Positions 1 to 5,966 are shown, numbered from the stretch's first letter. The stretch is DNA of 10,584 bases from Planctomycetota bacterium (GCA_026982835.1 JALSGI010000730.1:1-10584); one strand, 5' to 3'. The notes: generated by a model from the letters alone, not told the origin. Translations and numbers: made by a program.

Positions 1-1
1 C

Positions 2-343
2 GTGCTCTACCAAGGGAGCCGGGTCAACCCGGTGACTCCCGTGGGACGGTCCGCCGAGTGGCTGCGAAACCACTTCGTCCTGTGTCGGATCAATGTGGAA
101 ACTCCTTACGGAGCCCAGTTGGCCCAAGCCTTTCGCCGCGACCGGTTCCCCCACCTGGCCGTGATCGATGCCCACCGCATGGTCATCCTGCAGCGCCACG
201 AGGGGGATTTGAACCAGCAAGTGGCCCGGCAGCTCCTGGTGCGCTGGGCAGGGGCCGCGACCGCCTCGACCTCTTCCGCCGCGTCTGCCACCCCCGGGGT
301 ACGTCGGACGGATTCCCGTTCTCGGGTCTTTTGCTTTTCGTGA
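2..343 (+). CDS. Thioredoxin-fold protein, C-terminal part (5' end cut by window)
   Basis: The reading frame is open at the left edge, so this is the C-terminal part of a longer protein; the GTG at base 2 is probably an internal codon. Visible residues 1-75 look like the second half of a thioredoxin or UAS-like fold: a strand (VLYQGS), a helix, a strand FVLCRINV, a helix LAQAFRRDRF, then FPHLAVID, which sits where thioredoxins carry the cis-proline and following strand, and a final strand/helix. The active-site CxxC region, if there is one, would lie off-window, so redox activity cannot be judged. The last ~35 residues are low-complexity (Ala/Thr/Ser, then Arg/Ser) and look unstructured. A good intrinsic terminator follows about 50 bases after the stop. 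The fold call is inference from residue pattern; the coding call is firmer. Confidence 0.62.
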   Translation: MLYQGSRVNPVTPVGRSAEWLRNHFVLCRINVETPYGAQLAQAFRRDRFPHLAVIDAHRMVILQRHEGDLNQQVARQLLVRWAGAATASTSSAASATPGVRRTDSRSRVFCFS

Positions 344-393
344 CGGTAAGGTTCCCGTGGCCGTCGGTCCGATGGCCTTTTGCGGCATCCTTT

Positions 394-425
394 CCCGCGG
401 CTGCTGGCCGCGGGTTTTTCTTTTT
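394..425 (+). terminator. Rho-independent terminator after the thioredoxin-fold gene
   Basis: A perfect 8-bp GC stem (CCCGCGGC at 394-401 with GCCGCGGG at 407-414) with a 5-base loop is followed at once by a T-rich run (415-425, broken by a single C). It lies downstream of the TGA at 341-343 and upstream of the next gene, so it separates the two same-strand genes into different transcripts. Confidence 0.85.
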
Positions 426-486
426 CCGGGACCAGGCCTCCCCCGGAACGGGAAACCCGCTCCCCCCCTCTCGGAAAATCGTAAGC

Positions 487-492
487 TAGATT
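487..492 (+). promoter_or_regulatory. Possible -10 box for the 555-1028 gene
   Basis: TAGATT, preceded by GC as GCTAGA, lies 62 bases upstream of the start codon and just after the terminator, where a promoter is expected. No convincing -35 hexamer is visible 16-18 bases upstream. A similar GCTAGAAT occurs upstream of the solute-binding protein gene at 6416. Weak call based on position and AT-richness in a GC-rich background. Confidence 0.3.
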
Positions 493-554
493 TTTTATGC
501 CCCTGTCTGTCGCTCGATGTGCGCGTCCGGCTTTTCGCTTGCGGAGCTGGCCCC

Positions 555-1028
555 ATGCAACGCTCCCTCTCGGCCCAGCGGCAACAAGAGCTGCAGCGAC
601 TGGTTCAGCGGCTGATCAATCTCACCACGCCCAACTACACCAGGCTGGAGCTGGAATCGCGGCAGCAGAGCCGGGCCAACCGCTCGCTGCCAGTGCTGCT
701 GGTCCCCTGGGAAGAAGACGGCCCAAGTGCCGAAGAAGCCTTCTACGCCGTCACCAAGGACCTGGTGGCCCGCGGCGTCTGCGTGGTGCTGCACCAGCCG
801 GTGCATCACGACCGCTTCTTGCTGGCTTTTTGGGACCACGGGCCGATCTACGCCCTGGCCCAATCGCGGCACCTGGAACACCTGGGCGGGCCGTTCTGGC
901 AACTGGGGCTGGAGCTATTGGAGCGCCTGCATCCGGCCGACGATCCGGCCCTGCCCCGGCTGGAACCCAAGGTGCGCTACCTTCGCCCTCGCCGCATCCC
1001 GGCCCTGCCAGGAGCCAAAACGCTTTGA
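555..1028 (+). CDS. Unassigned 157-aa protein, possibly a degenerate PilZ-like domain
   Basis: I do not recognise the family with confidence. ATG at 555 is chosen because GGAG (543-546) lies 8 bases upstream; the frame is open further back to 357, but that stretch overlaps the terminator/promoter region and reads as low-quality protein. The protein is soluble, with no signal peptide or membrane segment. Residues 8-24 form a Gln/Arg/Leu-rich helix. Residues 36-95 contain an RxxxR (R36, R40) followed by strands SLPVLLVPW, then TKDLVARGVCVVLHQP at 67-82. This order resembles PilZ domains (RxxxR then D/NxSxxG), but the serine is replaced, so cyclic-di-GMP binding is doubtful. The C-terminus is basic (KVRYLRPRR). 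The gene converges on the oxidoreductase gene, with a repeat-filled spacer between them. Confidence 0.7.
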   Translation: MQRSLSAQRQQELQRLVQRLINLTTPNYTRLELESRQQSRANRSLPVLLVPWEEDGPSAEEAFYAVTKDLVARGVCVVLHQPVHHDRFLLAFWDHGPIYALAQSRHLEHLGGPFWQLGLELLERLHPADDPALPRLEPKVRYLRPRRIPALPGAKTL

Positions 1029-1083
1029 GTCCCGCTAAGAACAAGCGTTAACGCGCCACCCGGCGAGCCTGCGGTTTCCAGCC

Positions 1084-1102
1084 GCGGAAGAACGGCCAGC
1101 CG
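1084..1102 (+). repeat. 19-nt direct repeat flanking the first 304-bp element (partner 1428-1446)
   Basis: The 19 bases here and at 1428-1446 match at 18 positions (GCGGAAGAACGG followed by C or G, then AGCCG). They bracket the 304-bp element at 1111-1414 at 8 and 13 bases from its ends, so they are not a flush target-site duplication. They belong to the same vocabulary as the nearby hairpin units and may mark the repeat unit into which the element was inserted. Confidence 0.55.
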
Positions 1103-1110
1103 CCGAGTTC

Positions 1111-1414
1111 GTACGTGTTTAGCGTGCCAGCATAAGACGAAGCGCCCCCAGAGCAAAAGCAAGCCGAAGGCTTGCCAGCCCGGTAGCCGGTGGTCGTAGC
1201 GAAGCGGAGACCACCGGAAAGCGACGGCCATGACCCCACCCAGCACCCCGGCAGGGGTGCCAGAAACCAACGGACCGTTCCTTCATCTGGCATCCCTTCG
1301 GGATGCTCAGGGACAAGGAAAAACGCCGCCTTCCGGGGGTCTGACGACCCCCGGCTACGAAGCTGCGACGCCTGCGGCGTCGGTCCTCCGGCTGCTAGCT
1401 GGCTAAACACGTAC
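1111..1414 (-). repeat. 304-bp palindrome-rich element, copy 1 (inverted relative to copy 2)
   Basis: The element begins and ends with a perfect 13-bp terminal inverted repeat, GTACGTGTTTAGC at 1111-1123 and its complement at 1402-1414. Read on the minus strand it aligns end to end with copy 2 (3403-3705), with roughly 86% identity counted by eye and one 2-base indel. It contains the same six hairpins, for example the 9-bp stem at 1333-1341/1346-1354 with a TGAC loop (GTCA on the minus strand). The stems are identical between copies; differences fall in loops, spacers and the stretch of ~33 bases next to one terminal repeat. Open frames across it are not conserved: the indel shifts the frame between copies, so it is most likely non-coding. 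No transposase is inside. It resembles a MITE or a bacterial interspersed mosaic element. It fills most of the 547-base gap between the convergent genes ending at 1028 and 1576. Confidence 0.85.
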
Positions 1415-1432
1415 CCGACTTCAGTCGGCGGA
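1415..1432 (-). repeat. TGAA-loop hairpin unit, reverse orientation
   Basis: CCGACTTCAGTCGG (1415-1428) abuts the end of the 304-bp element. On the minus strand it reads as a CCGCCGAC...TGAA...GTCGG unit, the same motif as the hairpin at 3749-3768 in forward orientation. It is a second small hairpin family, with a TGAA rather than a GTNA loop. Confidence 0.6.
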
Positions 1433-1437
1433 AGAAC

Positions 1438-1467
1438 GGCGAGCCGGGAGCGTTAGCTCCCGGTTGC
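1438..1467 (+). repeat. 30-nt GTNA-loop hairpin unit (GTTA)
   Basis: The unit begins GGCGAGCC and ends GGTTGC. Its core is an 8-bp stem CCGGGAGC (1444-1451), loop GTTA, complement GCTCCCGG (1456-1463). It matches the unit at 5021-5050 (one base different in the loop) and, in reverse, the one at 6131-6160. It pairs with an inverted neighbour at 1500-1529, an arrangement typical of REP pairs (BIMEs). Confidence 0.8.
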
Positions 1468-1499
1468 TTCAAACGAAGCGACAGTCGGCGCGGTTCAAA

Positions 1500-1529
1500 A
1501 CAACCGCGTGCTCACGCACGCGGCTCGCC
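1500..1529 (-). repeat. 30-nt GTNA-loop hairpin unit, reverse; possible terminator of the oxidoreductase gene
   Basis: On the minus strand this unit fits the same 30-nt frame (GGCGAGCC start, GGTTGT end) but with stem CCGCGTGC/GCACGCGG and loop GTGA, so stem bases on both sides have changed together relative to 1438-1467. It lies about 50 bases after the stop of the minus-strand oxidoreductase gene. On that strand the stem is followed by TTGTTTTG, so it may act as an intrinsic terminator, though the T run is interrupted. Confidence 0.65.
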
Positions 1530-1575
1530 ATGGGTGAGCTGCAACGGCTCGCCGCAGCAGACTCGACAACGCCCC

Positions 1576-3273
1576 TTACACCTCCACCCATGCTCCCCGG
1601 GCGGCCGACTCGTAACCGGCCAGCAGCCAGTGATGCCCCTGGGCCGCCTCCAGGGCCGTGACCTCGGGGCGACGGCCCTGCTCCAGGCAATCGACAAAGC
1701 GGCGGATGTCGTCGGCCCCCCAAGGCGGCAGCGACCAGGATTGCTTGGGCGGGGTTTGCATCTCCTCCTGCGAGGAGCTCCAAAAGCCCATCGGGTCCCC
1801 CTCGTGACGCTTGGCCCCCGGCCACGGCGGCTCCTCGACCCAAAAGGCCAGGTGCGGCTCGTGCACATCCATCAGTCTGGCTCCCCGCGGCCCGGCCACC
1901 AGCAGGCGGTGCACGCCGAAGTTGGGATGGCTGCGCCAGCCGGTGCGGCCCACGCGCACGCTCATCACCCGTCCGTCGGTCAGTTCCAGCAGCGCCGCGG
2001 CGAAGTCTTCCATGTTCTCGGCCTGGTTCTCGCTGAAAAAATAGTTGCCCGTGATGGCAAACACCCGCTTCACGCACGGGCCCAGCAGGTGCCGAAGCGC
2101 CGCCAGCGTATAGACGCCCACGTTGGCCCATTCCCGCTTGGTCAGCGGCCCTTCCAGCAGCCCCGGCGGATACACCTCCTGCCGCGGGTGATCCAGCGTG
2201 GCCGTGCCCGGATGCCCCTTGGCAAAAAACAGCTCGTAGTGGAGCTGATCGGCCACTTCCGGTCCCTGGGCCAGCAGCCTTCGGGCCTGTTGCACCTGGG
2301 GGACCCAAACCAGCGAGAACATCTGGCTGGGCACGCCGTTTTGGGCCACGGCCTGGGCCACGGCTTGGGCCTCCTGCCGCGTGGTGCACAGCGGCTTGTC
2401 CAGATACACGGCCTTGCCCGCTGCCGCCGCCTGCACCTCCAGGGCCGCACGCCGGTCCGGCTCGGCACAGACCGAAACGATGTGCACGTCCTGCCGGGCC
2501 AGCGCTTGCCGGTAGTCTTCCAGGTAGGGGAGCTGGAGCCGCTGGGCCCACTGCCGGTTCAGCTTCTCCCGTCGCGGAGTCAGATTCCCGCCGTCGGTCA
2601 CCGCCACCAGGCGGCAGCGCGGGTCTTGGGCGAACGATTCCCCGTAGTTTTCCTGGTGCGTGAACTTGCCGGCCACCAGCAGCACGCCCCAGGGCTTGGG
2701 CACGTTTTGCAGCCGCTTCCAGTCCGGCTCCTGCCGGGGCAACTGGATCGCCTCGGCCCGGTGCCCCGCTGCGGGTATCCACTCCTCCCCTCGGCGTTGC
2801 ACGGATTCGCCTCGGCCCAGGGCAAGCTCCAGGGCCTGCCGTAGCTCGGGGGCGGCCTCGCTGGGCAAGGCCCCTTGGCCTTCCAGGGCCAGCGGCACCC
2901 CCTGCAGCGACACCACCCCCCGCGTGCCCACGGCCACCAGTTGCCACACCACGGGGAGTTTCTCCGCTGGCGGTTGCCACAGCGACACCAGCACCGTTTG
3001 CCCCCGAGCACATCCGGCCAGCAGGTGCAGTTGCGGGCGTCGCTGGGGACCGGACAGAGCGGCCAGTTGCCGCACCGGGTCGCCCAGCAGCTTTTCCAGG
3101 CGGGACAGCACGGCCGCGGCGGTCCCGGCCAGCGGCTCTCCGCCCGGTGGGAGGCTTATTGCCAGCCGCAGCGAAACCAGCGGGCCGGTGCGCTTTTGCC
3201 AGGCTTGCCAGCTTGCGGGCGAGAGGGCCCAGTTCCAGAACTCGCGAGCCGAAACGGCACGAGGGGCGGTCAT
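1576..3273 (-). CDS. Gfo/Idh/MocA-family oxidoreductase with extra N-terminal region
   Basis: The 565-aa protein is probably an NAD(P)-dependent cytoplasmic oxidoreductase of sugars or sugar derivatives; the substrate is unknown. The Rossmann-type half starts near residue 194 (PWGVLLVAG), continues through RLVAVTDGG (221-229), VHIVSVCAEPDRR (263-275) and the family hallmark LDKPL (291-295), the usual EKP motif with its lysine. WANVGVYTLAALRHLLG (382-398) fits the conserved D-x-G-x-Y/H helix region, and a beta-rich C-terminal domain follows (400-565). Two features are odd. First, the usual glycine-rich GxGxxG loop is replaced by AGKFTHQENY (201-210). Second, residues 1-190 precede the domain, whereas ordinary family members run about 330-450 aa and start at the Rossmann fold. 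The start ATG (3273-3271) has AGGT about 11 bases upstream; a longer frame to 3327 lacks protein-like sequence. The gene lies between inverted 304-bp elements. Family call firm, function open. Confidence 0.9.
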   Translation of the reverse strand: MTAPRAVSAREFWNWALSPASWQAWQKRTGPLVSLRLAISLPPGGEPLAGTAAAVLSRLEKLLGDPVRQLAALSGPQRRPQLHLLAGCARGQTVLVSLWQPPAEKLPVVWQLVAVGTRGVVSLQGVPLALEGQGALPSEAAPELRQALELALGRGESVQRRGEEWIPAAGHRAEAIQLPRQEPDWKRLQNVPKPWGVLLVAGKFTHQENYGESFAQDPRCRLVAVTDGGNLTPRREKLNRQWAQRLQLPYLEDYRQALARQDVHIVSVCAEPDRRAALEVQAAAAGKAVYLDKPLCTTRQEAQAVAQAVAQNGVPSQMFSLVWVPQVQQARRLLAQGPEVADQLHYELFFAKGHPGTATLDHPRQEVYPPGLLEGPLTKREWANVGVYTLAALRHLLGPCVKRVFAITGNYFFSENQAENMEDFAAALLELTDGRVMSVRVGRTGWRSHPNFGVHRLLVAGPRGARLMDVHEPHLAFWVEEPPWPGAKRHEGDPMGFWSSSQEEMQTPPKQSWSLPPWGADDIRRFVDCLEQGRRPEVTALEAAQGHHWLLAGYESAARGAWVEV

Positions 3274-3402
3274 GGCGTTTTTACCTGTTTGAGCTTGGGT
3301 GGCGCGATTTGTTCTTGCATCTGGCAAGCCGCAAGTGCGAACGTGCGTCGTTCAACACAGCAGCCGTCTTTGTTCAAGTGGTGCAAGCGAGCCCCCGGCT
3401 TG

Positions 3403-3705
3403 GTACGTGTTTAGCCAGCTAGCAGCCGGAGGACCGACGCCGCAGGCGTCGCACTCTTGTAGCCGGGGGTCGTCAGACCCCCGGGAGGCAGCGTTTTTCC
3501 CTGTCCTTGAGCATCCCGAAGGGATGCCAGAGGGCAAAACGGTCCTTGTTTCTGGCACCCCTGCCGGGGTGCGGGGTGGGGTAATGGCCGTCGCGGTCCG
3601 GTGGTCTCCGCTGCGCTCCGACCACCGGCTACAAGGCTGGCAAGCCTTCGGCTTGCTTTATGGTTTGGACACATCACACCTTGTGCTAGCACGCTAAACA
3701 CGTAC
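3403..3705 (+). repeat. 303-bp palindrome-rich element, copy 2
   Basis: The ends are GTACGTGTTTAGC (3403-3415) and its complement (3693-3705). The inverted match extends outward as CCCCCGGCT (3392-3400) against AGCCGGGGG (3708-3716), with two unmatched bases on each side. Six hairpins follow in order: 3435-3451 (7-bp stem, GCA loop); 3463-3484 (9-bp stem, GTCA loop); 3511-3527 (7 bp, GAA); 3555-3572 (7 bp, TGCC); 3598-3628 (9-bp stem, 13-base loop); 3640-3656 (7 bp, TTC). It is the inverted partner of copy 1 at 1111-1414. It lies in the 700-base gap between divergent genes, so it or its flanks must also accommodate two promoters. A frame open through it (3299-3697) is broken in copy 1 and is taken as spurious. 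The rest of the gap (3274-3391, 3717-3973) holds small hairpins and no gene I can support. Confidence 0.85.
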
Positions 3706-3748
3706 TTAGCCGGGGGAGAGCCGAACAAACACACGGCACTATTTTTCT

Positions 3749-3778
3749 CCGCCGACTGAAGTCGGCGGCTCGCCGTGG
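3749..3778 (+). repeat. TGAA-loop hairpin unit
   Basis: An 8-bp stem CCGCCGAC (3749-3756) and GTCGGCGG (3761-3768) closes a TGAA loop and is followed by CTCGCCGTGG. It is related to 6176-6206 (same loop and trailing GGCTCGCC) and, in reverse, to 1415-1432. Confidence 0.65.
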
Positions 3779-3804
3779 TGTATCATTGAGTGTCATTCAT
3801 TTCC

Positions 3805-3834
3805 AGCGAGCCGCAAGCGTGAGCTTGCGGAGTG
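3805..3834 (+). repeat. 30-nt GTNA-loop hairpin unit (GTGA)
   Basis: GCGAGCCG leads into stem CCGCAAGC (3811-3818), loop GTGA, stem GCTTGCGG (3823-3830). Compared with the unit at 1438-1467, the stem has GG changed to CA on one side and CC changed to TG on the other, so pairing is kept. The 3' flank (AGTG) differs from the GGTTGC ending of the other units. Confidence 0.7.
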
Positions 3835-3876
3835 AAGCCTTGCGCTCCCGGCTCGCCGTGGTGGGCCGATCAAAAT

Positions 3877-3895
3877 GCAAGCGGCCGTCGCTTGC
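3877..3895 (+). repeat. Hairpin in the 5' region of the metallophosphoesterase gene
   Basis: GCAAGCG (3877-3883) and CGCTTGC (3889-3895) form a 7-bp stem with a GCCGT loop, about 80 bases upstream of the chosen start codon. It is likely to lie in the leader transcript. It has no T tail and does not fit the two hairpin families; it could be a decayed unit. Confidence 0.45.
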
Positions 3896-3973
3896 GGAAA
3901 CGAACCAACTCGGCGTTTCCAGCGTATGCCTTGCATACCCCAAACCCCGCCCGATTGCAAACACTCCCCGGTG

Positions 3974-4771
3974 ATGAACCGCCCGCAGCAAACAATCGCC
4001 GTTTTCGGCGGCCTGTACAGCAACTACCTGGCCCTAGAGGCGGCCCTGGCCGACGCCCGGCGTCGCGGGGCCGAGGCGTTCTACTGCCTGGGCGACATGG
4101 GCGCTTTTGGCCCGCACCCGGACCGCGTCTTCCCCCTGCTCCGTGAGCACGGCGTGCGTTGCATCCGCGGCAACTACGACGATTCCCTGGCCCGCGGACT
4201 GGACGACTGCCAGTGCGGCTACACCGATCCGCGGGACAACCACTTCGCCCGCATCAGCTACCGCTACACCTATGCCAACACCTCGGCGGAGAACCGCCGC
4301 TGGCTGGGCACGCTGCCGCAGCGTCTGCACCTGGAGATGGCCGGGCTGCGGGTGCTTCTGTGCCACGGCAGCCCGCGGCAAATGAACGAGTTCCTCTGGG
4401 AATCGACCACCTCCACCGCGTTCCTGGAACACCTGTGCCGCCGGTACCACTGCGACGTGATCCTGGCCACGCACACGGGCATCAAGTGGCATCGTCCCTT
4501 GAGCGGCGGGCGGCACTTCGTGAACGTGGGCGTGCTGGGCCGGCCGGAAAACGACGGCCGCACCTGCGTGTGGTACGCCCTGCTACGATTCGGCCCGGAA
4601 AGAAAGTTCCAGGTGGAGTTCGTGCCCGTGGAATACGACCACCACCGCCTGGCTCACGAAATGCGCACCGAGGGACTGCCGGAAGAGTTCGTGCAGACGA
4701 TCCTCACCGGCTGGTGGACCTGCTGCCTGGAGATTCTGCCGCAGAAGGAGCGCCGCCGCGGACGGTTCTAA
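3974..4771 (+). CDS. Calcineurin-like metallophosphoesterase (YfcE/MJ0936-like) with altered motif I
   Basis: The 265-aa soluble protein has the order and spacing of the compact YfcE/MJ0936-like phosphodiesterases. Visible motifs are CLGDMGAFGPHPDRV (38-52, motif II GD), RGNYDD (66-71, motif III GN[HY]D), LCHGSP (129-134, motif IV H), ATHTG (165-169, in place of GHTH) and FVNVGVLGRPENDGRTC (182-198, the usual VN-x-GS-x-G-x-PR turn). Motif I, normally D-x-H-G-N, is FGGLYSNYLALEAAL (11-25): both metal ligands of D-x-H are absent while the following N and helix are kept. A two-metal centre is therefore likely to be changed or lost. ATG at 3974 is chosen because homology-like sequence begins there; no clear Shine-Dalgarno is seen, and in-frame ATGs at 3875 and 3926 would only add residues from the repeat region. 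Family call firm; activity uncertain. Confidence 0.88.
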   Translation: MNRPQQTIAVFGGLYSNYLALEAALADARRRGAEAFYCLGDMGAFGPHPDRVFPLLREHGVRCIRGNYDDSLARGLDDCQCGYTDPRDNHFARISYRYTYANTSAENRRWLGTLPQRLHLEMAGLRVLLCHGSPRQMNEFLWESTTSTAFLEHLCRRYHCDVILATHTGIKWHRPLSGGRHFVNVGVLGRPENDGRTCVWYALLRFGPERKFQVEFVPVEYDHHRLAHEMRTEGLPEEFVQTILTGWWTCCLEILPQKERRRGRF

Positions 4772-4810
4772 AAAGAACTGCGTTGCAAGCGGTGGCCGAA
4801 CTCGGAAAAT

Positions 4811-4839
4811 CCACGGCGTTCGATCACCAACGGCCGTGG
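4811..4839 (+). repeat. Hairpin 40 bases after the metallophosphoesterase gene
   Basis: CCACGGC (4811-4817) and GCCGTGG (4833-4839) form a 7-bp stem with a 15-base loop. It lies just after the stop codon, where a terminator could sit, but no T run follows, so intrinsic termination is not supported. Confidence 0.4.
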
Positions 4840-4886
4840 GGGCTTGGAAGGGATGGAGGCGTGAGGACCTGGGGGCTTGGAGGGAT
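4837..4886 (+). repeat. Short tandem-like direct repeat
   Basis: The 18 bases TGGGGGCTTGGAAGGGAT (4837-4854) recur at 4870-4886 with one A missing, a period of 33 bases. No function is apparent. Confidence 0.5.
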
Positions 4887-4889
4887 ACG

Positions 4890-4912
4890 GAGCCCCGCAC
4901 GTCAGTGCGGGG
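4890..4912 (+). repeat. GTNA-loop hairpin unit (GTCA)
   Basis: GAGCC leads into stem CCCCGCAC (4893-4900), loop GTCA, stem GTGCGGGG (4905-4912). The same GAGCC entry and GTNA loop as the other units is kept with a different stem sequence. The GGTTGC tail is absent. Confidence 0.6.
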
Positions 4913-4930
4913 AGAGACGGAATTGGCCTG

Positions 4931-4957
4931 CGCCGTGCGGTGGTGCTGCCGCACCGG
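4931..4957 (+). repeat. 27-nt repeat unit, inverted partner at 6232-6258
   Basis: Reverse-complemented, these 27 bases match 6232-6258 at 24 positions. A 6-bp stem GTGCGG (4935-4940)/CCGCAC (4949-4954) is present. It forms the outer arm of the mirrored repeat set around the FAH-family gene. Confidence 0.65.
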
Positions 4958-5020
4958 GTGGGAACAAAACGTGTAAGAAGAAAACAACGCGCCTGGTGAA
5001 CCTGCTTTGATTCTTGCAAT

Positions 5021-5050
5021 GGCGAGCCGGGAGCGTAAGCTCCCGGTTGC
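5021..5050 (+). repeat. 30-nt GTNA-loop hairpin unit (GTAA)
   Basis: Stem CCGGGAGC (5027-5034), loop GTAA, stem GCTCCCGG (5039-5046), with the GGCGAGCC start and GGTTGC end of 1438-1467. It lies 37 bases beyond the stop of the minus-strand FAH-family gene and is the inner left arm of a mirrored set; the partner is 6131-6160 (28 of 30 positions match in inverted orientation). Confidence 0.8.
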
Positions 5051-5087
5051 TAAAACAAATATCCGCTGCTGCCTTGTGAAAGCGTGC

Positions 5088-5966
5088 TCACACCTCCGGC
5101 TTGCTCGGCTCGGCCGGGCCGCCCAGGACCGGGTTTTCCAGCACGCCCACCGGATCGATCTCAATGCGCACCACATCCCCTTGGCGGAGCGTAAAATGGT
5201 CCGGCGGCACCAGCCCCGTGCCGGTCATCAACAGCATCCCGTCGGGAAAATCGTTGTCGCGGAACAGGTAGTCGATGAGGTTTTGCAGGCTGCGGGCCAT
5301 CTGGTCCACGCCGATCGATTCGTCATAGACCGTCTCTTCCCCGCGGCGGATGGTCATGCGGATGGTGAACTGCTGTGGCGGCGGAGCTGCTTCGGCCAGC
5401 AGCACCCAGGGGCCCACGGCACAACTGCCCGAGTAAACCTTGGCCTGGGGCAAGTAGAGGGGATTTTCGCCCTCGATGTCCCGGGCGCTCATGTCGTTGC
5501 CCACCGTGTAGCCTACCAGTTGGCCGCGGGAGTTCACCACCAGCGTCAGCTCCGGCTCCGGCACGCTCCAGTGGGAATCGGCTCGCACGCGCACCGGCCC
5601 GCCCGGCCCCACGGCCCGCCGGGCGGTGGCTTTGAAGAACAGCTCGGGCCGGGGGGCGGTATAGACCTTGTCGTAGAAGGTGGCTCCTTGCTCGCTCTCC
5701 TCCATCCGCGCGGTGCGGCTGCGGCGATAGGTCACGCCGGCGGCCCAGATCTCCTGCCCATCCACCGGCGGCAACAATCGCACCTGCTCCAGCGGCAACG
5801 CCCCGGGGGAGCTTTCCAGCAGCCGCTGCACTTGGGGCACCACGGGCACCTGCTCCAGCAGGTCGCTCAGCGAGCCCAAGGGCAGCTCCAGCGGCACCAC
5901 CTGCTCCCCTTGCACCACCGCCGGGACGATCTCTCCTTGGGGCAGCTGTATCTTGGCCAGTTTCAT
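5088..5966 (-). CDS. Fumarylacetoacetate hydrolase-family enzyme, probable 2-dehydro-3-deoxy-pentonate dehydratase type
   Basis: The 292-aa cytoplasmic protein has a short N-terminal domain (1-65) and a FAH catalytic domain (70-280). IWAAGVTYRRSR (73-84) is the conserved FAH entry. VPEPEL (135-140) carries the E-x-E metal ligands E137 and E139; GNDMSARDIEGENPLYLPQAK (156-176) carries the third ligand D158; MTGTGLVPP (247-255) is the conserved T-G-T-G turn; FFKAT (110-114) has the usual lysine. All expected Mg/Mn ligands are present, so it should be active. NPLYLPQAK and the VYTAPRPELFFKA region recall 2-dehydro-3-deoxy-D-arabinonate dehydratases of oxidative pentose catabolism; this substrate call is from memory of family style and is tentative. 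Other FAH members hydrolyse acylpyruvates or decarboxylate. ATG at 5966-5964 has AGGA about 11 bases upstream; the longer open frame to 6254 crosses repeats and is rejected. Confidence 0.88.
   Translation of the reverse strand: MKLAKIQLPQGEIVPAVVQGEQVVPLELPLGSLSDLLEQVPVVPQVQRLLESSPGALPLEQVRLLPPVDGQEIWAAGVTYRRSRTARMEESEQGATFYDKVYTAPRPELFFKATARRAVGPGGPVRVRADSHWSVPEPELTLVVNSRGQLVGYTVGNDMSARDIEGENPLYLPQAKVYSGSCAVGPWVLLAEAAPPPQQFTIRMTIRRGEETVYDESIGVDQMARSLQNLIDYLFRDNDFPDGMLLMTGTGLVPPDHFTLRQGDVVRIEIDPVGVLENPVLGGPAEPSKPEV

Noticed and set aside
1415..1529. CRISPR-like array
   Set aside because: The repeats are palindromic units in alternating orientation with irregular spacing, not direct repeats with uniform spacers, and there are no cas genes.
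1534..2844. 436-codon open frame on the plus strand, antisense to the oxidoreductase gene
   Set aside because: It lies wholly opposite a gene with clear family motifs, is rich in His/Gln/Arg/Leu as expected for an antisense shadow in GC-rich DNA, and shows no domain.
1469..3013. 514-codon Gly/Ala/Arg-rich frame on the minus strand
   Set aside because: Frame shadow of the oxidoreductase gene on the same strand; low complexity without motifs.
1111..3705. A true composite transposon or insertion sequence pair
   Set aside because: Neither 304-bp element can encode a transposase and no flush target-site duplication is seen; described as repeats instead.
3786..3974. 62-codon frame whose stop overlaps the ATG of the metallophosphoesterase gene (TGATG)
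   Set aside because: It looks like a leader peptide with translational coupling, but it runs through hairpin repeats and lacks a ribosome-binding site, so coding is not supported.
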